Positions 37,856 through 50,315 of a DNA stretch of 64,000 bases are shown one piece after another. The notes beneath the pieces were generated by a model, which was not told the origin of the DNA, made no database searches, and was given only the letters and a program-made list of their open reading frames with translations. The position numbers and the translations under genes were made by a program. How positions within the stretch are numbered: position 1 is the stretch's first letter; each line of letters starts with the position of its first letter. Source of the stretch: Harmothoe impar (lineage: Eukaryota > Annelida > Polychaeta > Phyllodocida > Polynoidae); contig OX381718.1 in assembly GCA_947462335.1 (NCBI GenBank), positions 38,780,976-38,844,975 on the forward strand, in the 5' to 3' direction.

Positions 37856-38067
37856 TGACATTCTCTTTAATGAGCTGTTATGTCGTGGGTCACAATGTTC
37901 AATTCCAAAGAATCCATGAGTCAAAACCACAGTGCCAAAGTTTGCCAGTCCATTAAATGTCTGGCCAAGTTAAAGGAATGACAGAAACCAAACCTACCTA
38001 CCTTATATTCCCAGATAATACAACTGAGAATGGGGGGTTCGTCCTTTTAAAATCAAGGTGACCATAA

Positions 38068-38590
38068 TTATTCTTTCAATTTTGCCAGAAGGGAGTTAAA
38101 ATTGACTGAATCAAATGCCTTTTTTATATCAATGAAGGCTGCTACACTAAAATAACCCAGGTTTCTATTCATTGAAACATTGTTGATGAATGAGGACCTG
38201 AGATTTGTTCTACACTAGATGGGGCTTCAAGTAGTCCAGCTAAAAGCATCCCAGTTTTCTTGTTGTATGAAAACTGGGATATCGTTTACTTGGACTACGT
38301 GAAGCTCCATCTATAGTGTAGAACAAATCTCGGGGCCTCATTGAATCAGTCGTAGACTTCACCTTTTGACCACCAGTACCCCCCTTGCGATTTTGAGAGA
38401 ATTTTGTGTTACTCTATATGGACTGAAAGGTTATCATGCATCAGTCTTTCTAGAACCATTCCAAGAATACGAAACAAGCTGCTTAGTCTTACTTTGGAAA
38501 CATCCACAGGACCCCCCCGCCCTCTCTGGGTGTCAGCATCCAGAACCTTAATAGGAATTTTCCCAGTCTCTAAGATAGGTTTATAATTTT
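38068..38590 (-). pseudogene. LINE reverse-transcriptase fragment
   Basis: On -, frames give RILGMVLERLMHDNLSVHIE, an in-frame stop, then ILSKSQ and KSTTDSM (38340-38590), and after an insertion FIDIKKAFDSVNFNSLLAKL, ending in a stop at 38070-38068. This is the RT segment around the catalytic FIDIKKAFD block. Stops and the hairpin insertion make it a relic. It lies between the convergent GT31 and astacin genes, probably inside a 3' UTR. Confidence 0.8.
38192..38339. mobile_element. 148 bp hairpin (fold-back MITE) inserted in LINE relic
   Basis: Arms of ~70 bp pair over nearly their full length. GAGATTTGTTCTACACT and CAAGTAGTCCA on the left match GTGTAGAACAAATCTC and GGACTACGTGAAGC on the right, with a short loop between GAAAACTGGGAT-type arms. 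It interrupts the LINE RT frame between KSTTDSM and the FIDIKKAFD segment, and ATGAAT / ATTGAAT-like flanks suggest an insertion. A transcribed copy would form a long dsRNA stem. Confidence 0.75.
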
Positions 38591-38599
38591 TATAAAATA

Positions 38600-39738
38600 A
38601 GAAGGCCTATGCATGATATTGAAGGAAACAAAATGGCCACAAAATATACATTCAATAAATATTTTATTCAAACATACATTAGGGATTAAACATCCTTGCA
38701 GACCTTGCTATGTTTTCAACTTTTTATTGCTTTGGCGTCTCATTTTCTATGATGTTATATGATGCAAACTGTCTTGGCTTATCGCAGCCATCCGTTATGA
38801 TCTCATGACTTTGTATAAATGTATATTATTTATGTCACTCCAGTGCAAAATATAGAATTTGAGGTGGGAACTGCAGTGCAGACCAAGGCAGGAGCGGACT
38901 ACCCCTATAATCAATAATGCCATGGAAAAGGGATAATATCATATCCATACCCTGATCTAATGAACGTATCTGTTATTGCTATAAATACACATTGCATAAA
39001 CCCTTTGTCATGTAGAGGGAAATTGGGGGAAAAGTAATATGCCATAAAAATAAATAGATATGAGAGCAATACTACAGGTTTACAATAGTTTTCATATTAC
39101 AACAGAATGAATGTAAACACTCCATGCTTGATTATAAGTCATATTTGTTAGAAATACAGTTCTTGATTGTAGACAGTAAAAGCCTGAGAATCTTCGTAAC
39201 CAACATAAAGATAAAATTATGTCATGTACAATTCGTTCATATATTATGTAAACAATGATATCTATCATGTATATAATGATGTATCATATAAATAATGATA
39301 TTTCATATCATATAAATAGTGACATATCATGTAAATAACGTTATGTTAGTAGACAACATCCTGGACCAGCCAGATAGTAGACAATTATACATTTAATGTG
39401 TTTGTATTAATATAGAGTTCATCCTAACTCAGATCTGTACAGTTCAACATCATTTAGACATAATTATGTATTTATTGTTCACTTAAATATAAATCAAATA
39501 TCCCACACATCACATTAATGCAGTATTCTACACAACCCATTCTCTATAATCTTTATGTACAATGTCATGTAACTCCATGCAAATGCCACGAGCATTTCAC
39601 ATAATGCTTAAAATATATACAAAAAGGTCTCATATGCCACAGATGGCAGCCATTTCTTAAAATGGTAGTAAAAGTATCAAAACACCTTAATATATCCTAA
39701 TATCCTGGATTATTTGGTTCACGGAGGACTACATGTTG
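38600..39738. other. 3' flanks of the convergent GT31 and astacin genes
   Basis: AT-rich with no ORF. AATAAA on + at 38654-38659 could end the GT31 transcript. On -, AATAAA sites (complement of 39471-39476 and 38663-38668) could end the astacin transcript ~265 or ~1,075 nt after its stop. Local ATATCATATAAATAATGATA-type repeats lie near 39240-39340. Confidence 0.45.
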
Positions 39739-41472
39739 TCAGCACCGACCAGAGAATACTTGTATTGAATCCAAGGCAATGTCCCCTGAATACTCCATCC
39801 CACGTATTCCAGAAAAGCCAAGCTGCAGAAAAGGGAGAAAAGAAATACAATTAAGTAAATGAGAAACTAATTTGTATAGCATGTTACATTGGTGATCTAC
39901 AATAAATGCATTAATCATGGAGTGAGGGATTAAATAGTTCACTAGCTGTCTCATGGGGGGGGGGGGAGGGCAGACCGAAAACAATTGGGGAAATCCAGTC
40001 TCCTTCACCCTATACCTTAATAGGGAAGGGCCTCAGATATGCAAGTGCAATAATCCAGTTTACGTACATGGTTAATACGGACGCATTATTAGCTTAAATC
40101 CTGCTTATAAATATGACTTGCCCTCCATATATTTAGGGATAAATACATGGATAAGCTAGCACGAGAGTTGGTTATCCATAGCTGAGGCACGAGTGCTTTA
40201 GCTATTGATGACCAGCCCAAGTGCTGGGTTATCCATGTATTAATCTGTTTATACCACATTTGTCAAATTTAAAAGAATTGCAGCTTGATTTCACCATGAA
40301 AACCTGATGAAAACTCTTTTTCATTATGTGTGACATCATAGCAGTGCGGTTATCCACTGCTAATGCATGCTGATTGTCCACTTTTTGAATGCCTAAACTG
40401 GATAACCGTGGTATAACCCCAAATAAAGGTGATATTTTTTAACAACAGGGCTGGAAGGGAGATATTCACGCAGGTATGTGAACAAATTGAAGAAACATTT
40501 GCATTATTTAGTAAGGTATCAAAATTGTTCAGCTTACCTTATCATGATAATTCAGATACACTGGGACCTTCACTGTCATCCATCGGTCCCCTTGTTGTCC
40601 TACTTGGTACCACAGAACGTTTCTGCTGCCTCTGTAGTCATGGTTCAGCAATTGTAAGGTGTTGATGTGGAAGCCATACATGTGGTAGGAAAACTGAACA
40701 CAATGGTCACCGCTAGTCTTCAAATGAGGCAGGAAGATTCTGTAAACAAAATGGTTATGTTTTAGAGAAATAAGGGAAGAGGAAATGTGTAATTGAAAAT
40801 AGCCTATATTTAAAACGTGAGCTTGTATATGATTAAAATCATTGAACTTCAATCTAGTTTTTGATGCTGTATATTACTAATCGTTATATTTTACATCTCA
40901 TTACCCAGATATGTCCTGTGTAATTATGTTAGATAGTTCATTTTGCTTTGAAATATCATGTACTGTCAATTCCTACGTGTGGACTGTGGGTTATACCTGA
41001 ACCAAGATGCGGGTTATACACAATTAAGGGTGTGGCTTATGAGTGTTTTTGGGGAGTAAACCGCAGTACTAAAGTGGTCAAGATTAGACCCTAGGTGCTA
41101 TATCATTTTTACAAATTCTAGGGGCCGGGTTATACGCAAGATGCTGGTTATAAACATGAATTTACCCTGCAATTATATGAGATTGCAGATATGGAATAAA
41201 CTTTGCCCTTCAACTTACATGGCTGTATCATTGATCTTCCTCGGGTTGCTTGTCTCAATGAAGATATAGTACTGTCCATCATTAGCATATCGGGGTCCAG
41301 TTTCCCCTGAGGGTGTTTGACGACTGGTCAATGTCCAATCAAATTCATCCCTTTTATCTTGTTCCATGGAGCACAGAGAGCCGCGTCGTGATTGGCCCTC
41401 AAAGTCACATGACCACACATGGGCACCATATCCTCCTGTGTATGGAGCACTTGTTGTAGTTATTGGTGTTGG

Positions 41473-41503
<31 letters not shown>

Positions 41504-44500
41504 GTTGTAGTTGTTGTTGAAGTGATTTCTCTGTCATCCCTTTTAGTGCCATCGCGTACTGTGGGGAGATTATCATGAAGGTTATTTAGAATTAGTTGTC
41601 TGCATTTATACTAGCCAGCCAAACTATGGGTCAATTCCGGATTGATACTTAAGAATGTTGAAAACTTGTGGCTAGGCTAAATGTAGGGTCTAATACTGTA
41701 TTATCTAAGATAGAAGGACCCCCATCTGGAATGATCGGATAGATCTTGACATAATATGGGTTTTGTATGTTATGAGAGATCAAAAATATCATGGACCGAT
41801 GCAATATAATGTTGTGCAATTCCATGATGATATAAAGGTGGAAATGGAGTGGTTAGGAACACAATATCATATCTGAGTATCATATCTCAAGTTCAGCATC
41901 AATGTTTTAATTGGCACAAGAAATTTTTCATAATTATTAGCCAATATTATAAATTCCAATTTCAATAAACATCATAAATGAGTGATTCTCACCTGCAGTG
42001 TAGACGGCCTTGAACCCCCTGCGGGAGTTGGAGTAATCTGCAGTCCAGTTACTGCGGAACACGACCAGCATGTCACGTGTCTCTGACGTCATGACGGCGG
42101 TCGGCGTCTTGTAGCAGCAGAAACGGGGTCCGGGCAGACCTAGCTGCTGACTGTACCTCACCTCCACCCAATGGTAGCACTGACCCTGAGCAACAATGGA
42201 GGCATGTTAATGTGATATTGGTAAAAATCATGAAATATGACTGTGTTCACTAATTCAGTTTATCAATAGTAAGTTTAGTTGTAGATAAGGAAACACTGAG
42301 TGATTCCAACTTATTCAGTGGGATGAGTTCTATCATAGGCCTACAACATCTCATTTTCATTCCTGCTGTAAAATATACTTGAAGATAATCTCAAAACTTT
42401 TGATCGTCACAATAACATATTACTTTGGACATATATCATTACATTGCATTTGATACACATTGATAGCATTGTCTCTAACAAATTTAACATCTAGAGAGAT
42501 TATTTGTCGGTTCATCAAATGTAATCATAGATAAGTATTAGATAGTGAATATTGACCTGGTTGTGGCAGTAAACGGAGAAGTCATCAGTGAAACTTATCT
42601 GTACTTTGTATCCACGTGGGGCCTGTAATAAATTGAATTATGTTTAGATTAAGATAGGAAGTTAGATAATATTGCCAGAAAGCATGATTACAAAAAGTTA
42701 CTCCCTCGAATTTTCCATCAATAAAATACTTAGCCAAAAATCAACTCTTCAAAAGAAAACAAAATCTCCGTTGGATTTCAGAAGTGAAATCGATAGACCA
42801 ATGTTTATGGTGTGACATTAGACCATTAAATAAAGTCGTGGACGTCGACTTACAGTGATCTTCCAGTTACACTCCTGGTGGTTGTTGTAACCCCTCTGTC
42901 CGTAGCCGGGACTGGTGAAGTATCCTGGTGTGGATGAAGCATGCAGGGTACCACCACATGTAGCCGCTGCAACAGGGAGTGGGATCCATATTATTGAATT
43001 AAATCACTGAATAACAGCCAATTAACCATATAAAAGTGGCATGTTGCATCAAAGCAACCCTGATAGTATATATATATATATTTAGCACAGATATACCACT
43101 TAACATTATTTATTACCAGTAATGATCAGAATATTTGACCCCCTATGATTATGTCTAGTTTTTTTGTTCTTGTTTTTAAAGAATATTTTATATAAGTTGA
43201 CGAGTATGATTGTGTTTCCATAAGCACCATAGGCATTTCATTCATTGTTCTTTACATTATTGTAAAACTGTGTAATTCAAGAGCCTAGCTGCCTTATTGC
43301 ATCCAATAGTGTACTCCCGAAGATTAGTTCATGTACAATGTACTGGATCTCTCAGTCAAGCAATTACAATACAATCCTTTTTTAATGACTGTACTTTGCT
43401 TTTTACACGAGTTTGCCTAAGAATTGACTATAGAATATAATTTTGTGTCTTTATGACGACCAAATAATTAAATAGATTAAAATATTTTGCAAGATTAGCA
43501 CTTACCACCACGAGAACCCTCGAGACCTTCACAGTAGGTTCCTGAGAAGCCTGGAGGACAGCGGCACTTGGTGCAGTCCTTAGGGTCCTGGTACCCGAAG
43601 TGTTGGCATGGGCGGGGCAGGGGCCGGCGGCACACATCTGCAACACACACAATGGTAAAACTGTCATCATGTATATCGCTGTAGGTTTCCTTTTTTTCTA
43701 ATGAGCCAGAAATATACCCCTTTTCATATAAAATTATACGTTATGAACGAAACCATCATTTCAGCATAATTGTATATTATAGGGCCTAATAATGATTGGA
43801 CTTACTTTGGCAGTAGGCTCTGTTGATGATCATGGCGTCCAGGTAGGAGAGTCCCGTCTTCTGTCCCATGGTTTGCTGGAACAGGGGGTCCAGGGTCTCC
43901 ATAGTGTTCCCACCATTAGATGTACCGTCCTGAAATAGTCAGTGTAACTCAAGTATTAATTATAACACTTTCACAGAACGCTGAGCTATGTAATTTATAA
44001 TCCCTGTATTCCGTAATAATTCAGTGTAAATCATTTACTCCCATTGTCTCTTTTTGTAAATACTTATGATATATTTTAGCCACAACACACCAAGAACAAC
44101 AAGAGTCGCTTGTTTAATATTAACCTTAACTTTTGTGGACTTTAAGTGTCATAAACCCACTTGTTAGACGTTGATCAATGCTTATTTTCTAAACATGTAC
44201 TTTAAACCGTAAGAATGAAAGAGAACCCTCACAAAAACTATCCTTACCCTAGGAGCATAATGCATAACGGATCCTATGTCGTACGGCACACCCATGGACT
44301 TGGTCCCAATGGTAGCGAACTGTCCCTTGTACTTGCCGAGGTTCTTCCAGAGTACCCTGATGGCCCCGTCTCTGTCGGCCCTCTGCTGTTCGTGCCACAG
44401 GCCGAGGGCGTGTGCTATCTCATGTACAGAGATGCCAAACTACAATAGTAAACATAGTAGGTGTTGTACTGCTTTGTGTTATAGTAGTGCCAAACTGTAA

Positions 44501-47500
44501 TGAAATGCTAGGTAAATGTTATAAGTTAAAAGTCAAGTTTCCATGGACTTTAATGACAAAACAAATCATAATTATAATAGATAAAAGATGATAGATTCAG
44601 ATACCAGTGATGCAATGTGCTCTGACACCAAAGAATATGCTAATCCTTTAAAACACTCACGCGCTTTAATGCATTGTGTACTTTGCCGCCATGATGCATA
44701 AATGCAGCCATTGACAGCCTACCGGTAATCTCCGGCCTTGCATTTATGCATCATGCCCGTATGGTCGACATTATACATGAATGCAGCCCTGGTGAGTTAC
44801 TCAACAAGACTGCATTCATGTGTCATGCCGACAAAGGGCATAATGCATTACAACACTATGTGTCCCTTAAATGGTTAATGTGATAAAGGAGTGCTTACCT
44901 CCCACAGACAGTTGTACTGCAGGTTAATCTGTTGGGGTTTGATGTTCACGCGGCCCACGTACGAGTGGCACCTGCATATACAATACAGGAATAGCATGAA
45001 AATCACATCACAAGGATTTTACAATATAAATGGGATAGAAATTTAATCACTATAACCAGCATAGGCTCTAGATCTAAGCCCACTATTTTGTAATGTAATA
45101 CATTCATGTTTAGAATATATCTGTGTATGCCATTGGACATGGATTTTCTGGTTGCCTTAGAGAAGTTAGACCTTGCCAATCTAGAATACTTAAATGGATC
45201 TACCACATAGAATAATAGCTTTGGTAATAATTATACTGAGGCTCTTAAGGAAAAATTTCAAAGTGACATAAACACCGTTGTATACTGGTCAGTACAAGGT
45301 ATATATAGATATAAAAAGAAGTTCACATGAATCTTCATGAGATTAGCAGTGGACGTATATCACACAAAGGCGTGACTGATTGTTTAATCAGAGGAACGGA
45401 TGCTAAATGCAGGCCCCTATATACGAGGACAAAGACATGAAGCTGCACTATCGTTATTCTTTTAATGTGACGAGGGTTACATCGTTTCATTCTTCATGTG
45501 GAATAACTGCACTTACCCGGTCCTGTTGCGCGTCATGAGTAGATGGTTGTCGGTGACCAGGGCGTTAACCGAGGCCTCCTTAAAGGTAACACACGTCTGG
45601 TCCATCAACGACTGGAACGCCGACCGGATCAACTTCTGTTCTGCACTGGCTGAATTTGGGAAAAAGGAAATAGGGCTTAATTCCGCTTAATCAGTGAAAC
45701 ATGATGTATAAGTAATTCGAACTGGCTAAACACAGTCAATTGGTAGTGTATGTTTGCCTTGAGAAGTAGTTGGTTAATATGAAAAAGAATCAGAATGATT
45801 TTTTTTAAAGTGTGTGCGGCTTTATGCTCTAAAACTTTTATTTGTAGTGATATCTTTTTGGAGATTGTACTAGAAGATTCAGCACTATATGTGTCAGGAT
45901 GCCTCGGTAAGTGGACAGAGTTTCAAACATAGATAAACACTTACTATGATGACCATCGAACTTGTAGACAATAGGGAACTTGTTCCATTTGCTGTAACTG
46001 TTTGAGGAGAAGTCATTCAACTTCCGCTTGTAGCGTCCTCCATGACGTTTTTCCGATACGTCCTTGGCTCTGCGCATGTTGGCGATGACGTCTTCCGCTT
46101 GCTGCTTTGTCAGCCAGATGCAGCCGTCAAGGGTGCCGTCATCAGCGTTAAAGGAGATCTGTGGGGGCAGAGAGAACTATTTTTTTAGTATGAATTCATG
46201 TACAAAATGTACTGTAATGGTCTATTTGAACAGCGGGCATTCAAGTAAGCGCAAGTCTTAGATAGAAATCACCTGGGGTACAGAGGCAGTGAAATAGATC
46301 CTTCATTTCAGTTTTATCATTTAATAGCACATACAAGATAATTATACAAACAAATGTACTTGTTTCAACTGACTCAGTCTTACTAGCCCCACAGAAAGAT
46401 TCGGAGCGAGGTATGTACGGCCCTCTAGGTCTTATATAGGAACATAGGGGGTTAGGTATTGGTAAATGGTATAGAATAAATCCACAGAAAGAGATTTGAC
46501 AGCGTGTGCCACGCCCCTTCACCAGGAGGAGTTTTCTTAACCTGTTAATTCTAGATCTACCATTTGAGTTTTAAGGCATACCTCAACGCAAGAAAGGTGC
46601 AATAATGGGAGTTCAGATCACTGTTATACAATCACTGACAATAGCAGCTTTCTCCACCTGCTGCACTGGGGCAGGGTGCCAGTGTTTAGAGTACCATACA
46701 GGTGGTGTATGTGGTGAGGTTAGATCAGCACAACACGTATGTTGTGGTTCACCTCCTTGTATAATTGCACTGTGTATACCTGCGGAAGTTGTGTCTGTGG
46801 TTCATCATTAGGTTAGTTCGTGAACCACAGACACTATTTGTGTTTATGGGCACTGTCAGTAAGGAGATGGCATACTAAGATAGATCATGGGGTAAATAAA
46901 CTTTAGGCTTTACTGAGTGAAGGGCATGGTGGTAGGGCATTGGGTATATATATGTACGTCCTTTTTTTTAAAGGGGGGGGGGGTCTTCTTTTAACTCTCC
47001 TCTCGAAATCATTTCACAGATTTGTTAGATCCCCTACCCACATGTAGCCCCCCTAACTTCTAACCCGTATCTCTCTCTCCTCACCACGATTCCACCACCA
47101 AACTATGGAAACAAGGAGAAAACTCCCACCCACCTGTCTTAGCCCTGTCTTAACCCTTAAAAAGCTGCATATACAAATGTATTATAGTAGTGCCTTATTG
47201 TGCTATGACCTTTTGTCGTCATGACACTTGAATGCAGCCCTGGTGAATTAGGGAGTAACTTCCCAGGGCTGCATTCATGCATAATACCTACACTTCAGGC
47301 GAGTAGACTCGCCAGGGTTGCATTCGTGCATCATGACAACAAAGGACTTAGCACATTAAAGCTCGATGTGGCTCATAAAGGGTGAGTAGTATATACCTGT
47401 ATACCCCTTCTACACCGTGTTCTGTGAATCCGCCACCCTCAGGTAATGTAACATATAGTTTCTCTGTCTCAACCACAATAGTACTACAATTACCCATCAG

Positions 47501-50230
47501 GGCGCTTAGAGCCTTTACCCTACAGGGGGATTATATGAGGTGTCAATGTGACGGAAGTGACGTCAAGATGACGTCATGAATAGCAGTGTCCTGGAGGTGT
47601 CATTGTCAACATAATAACAATGTCAGGTTTGTTTGTCAACCTGTATATGTGGCACAGGGACTTTTCTGTCATATTTATCCTCTTATGGCACATGCAGTTC
47701 TTTAATGCATTATGTCTTCTGTGGTTATGATGCATGAATGCAGCCCTGGCGAGTAACTCACAAGGGCTACACCCATACATCATGCCGGCCCTTCACTTTG
47801 TGAATGTATCAACCCCATATGGTCGGCATGGTGCTTGAATGCAGCCCTGGTGATTAGACTCACCAGGGCTGCAGTCATACATCATGGACATAATGTATTA
47901 AAACACTATGTGGCTCTTAAAGGGTTAGTTTCCCCTATGCATGGTGGGGGATATAGTGTCTGTGTCTGTACACACTTAGTGAACAGAAGTACACGTATAT
48001 ATGAGTCTAGAAACACAAAATACAAGATGGAATCTTGCATTCAATTATAGAGTGTAAATCTATATGTAGGCTGTGTACCATGGACAGTTTAAACCATATG
48101 GCATTGGATTTCAAATCTCATAGCAGACGTCTCTAAAATAGGGTCCATTGTATGTTTGGGAATTGTCGATTCTGATCATGAATATTTATCAACTTTATCA
48201 ACGATGCTTTTTGAGTAAACCAAATCGTTATTTCTCTAGTTAACGGAAGTAGGCGTATTAAGACAGAATAAATCATAAGTAGCTCCCATTACTAGAACAT
48301 TTATAATAGTGTTTACATGATGTACCACAATGGCGTTATGCTGTGGTAAAACATACTTTTACTCGACCATAACATCAACACGAAGTTCACTGAAGGACAC
48401 ATCGGCCGTCTGACCCCACTAGGTTAAGTACATTATGTGTAAAAGGGTTAGCGTCGTGAGGGTTGGTGAGGGAGGGGGAGGGATGGAAGGAGGAAGGGAG
48501 GGAGGGAGGGAGGGAGGGAGGGAGGGAGGGAGGGAGGGAGGGAGGGAGGGAGGGAGGGAGGGAGGGAGGGAGGGAGGGAAGGCAGGAGGGAGGGAGGGAG
48601 GGAGGGAGGGAGGGAGGGAGGGAGGGAGGGAGGGAGGGAGGGAGGGAGGGAGGGAGGGAGGGGGGGAGGAAAGAGAAAATTACGGAAAGAAGGTATCGAG
48701 GCAGTGGAGGGGGCGGGGAAGTATGAGAGGGAGGGGTATATCTGGTTGCTTATTTATATTAGGTCATGGTAAACATTAAACTACCAATACTGCACCACTT
48801 ATAAAGCACTTATCAAAAGCCTCTGGGCAATGCTAGTAATGCAGATCAGAATTAAACTAATTTACATTATGAAATATGTTGGTCAGACATTCTTGGCCCA
48901 TTTGAAATAATAAGGCAAATAATGATATTATCCCATGCATGTGCATGTCGTCGCTTGTAGGGGTGAATGTACGTTATGCAGATTAAACATAATCAGTATA
49001 GATGTAGGTTATATCTACATTTTAGGGGGTCTAGACTCTAATCCGACTTATCCAAATGGGATTAGAAGTCATTGGACCATGTTGATGATGAAATGGGGTG
49101 AGTTATTGTCGGAAAACACATACATTTTTTGAACTTCCTCTATTTAGAAAGGACAGAAAACGATACACAAGTGGGTGAATGGTTTTTCCTTTAGTCGGGC
49201 AACATTCTATATTATTAAACCTTTCAGGGTCGCATAATAATTTAAAGCATAATACCCATTTGACATCATAATTCATAAAACACAGCGCTGGTCGGAAACT
49301 CACCAGGGCTGCATGCATGTATCATGCTGACCACTCTCGAGTGTATACCTGCATCAACGCCAGGTCCGGCATGATGCCTGGATGCAGCGCTGGAGAGTTA
49401 CTTGTCATGGCTGCATCCATGCGGGATATAGCAACCAGGAACATACTTCGTTAACGCACTATGAAGTGTTTAAAGGGTCAACAGTCCTCCATCGTTATTC
49501 TTTATCATCAATGAATATAACCTGAAATGATTGCACATGGTATTCTTCTACTAGTTTTCTAGAACATAAACTAAATTATGATAACAAAATGTCTACCACA
49601 TACCCCGTCGAAGGCTCCTTTGATTTCTCCGAAGGTTGCATTGGGTTGGTCCTCCCCGGTCCCGAAGGCTGCGGCCAGTTTGGCTTTGGTCTCGTCCCAC
49701 TCTTGGCATGGTACCCCGTGACAGCGGTACCAATCCTCAGCACTCTGCCCATCGCTGGGTTGCCACACCTCCTTGGACCTTTTATGGCGATTGTGGGCGT
49801 GGCTTATATCGTTGAGGAGGCTTCTAGCCTGGAAGTAACGAAAATTGATATCATTATTGTTTAATGAGGTACTGGGCCGAAAGGCCAATGCACCGTAGAG
49901 GTCTAGTCATTAGACTAATTAGACCAAATACAACACCCCTTTAAGTACAAACAGCTGCTTAACCATGCAGTTTACGTGAATAAAGGCATCCGGGAATGTA
50001 TCTAAAGACCTATTTCAAAAACAGTCAATTCAAGTAATTTGCAATATAACTGTACATTTTAACCTTTTAAGGGCCGCATCGTGATGTAATGTTCTATGTG
50101 GTTTGTCGCTATGATGCATGAATGCAGCTCTAACAAGTATACTTGCCATGGCTGCATTCGTGTGTATAGATATGTACCATATGACGACTAAGGCTATAAT
50201 GCATTAAAGCAGCATGTGATCCCTAAATAG

Positions 50231-50315
<85 letters not shown>

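Noticed and set aside
43428..43670. 80-codon - ORF over astacin exon 8
   Set aside because: Wrong frame. The spliced frame gives the EGF-like cysteines and continues from exon 7 and into exon 9.
44650..44870. Hairpin-rich sequences as tRNA or other structured RNA genes
   Set aside because: No tRNA boxes; the same palindromes occur in every MITE copy.
48435..48779. Gly/Arg/Glu repeat protein
   Set aside because: Translation of the (GGGA)n microsatellite.
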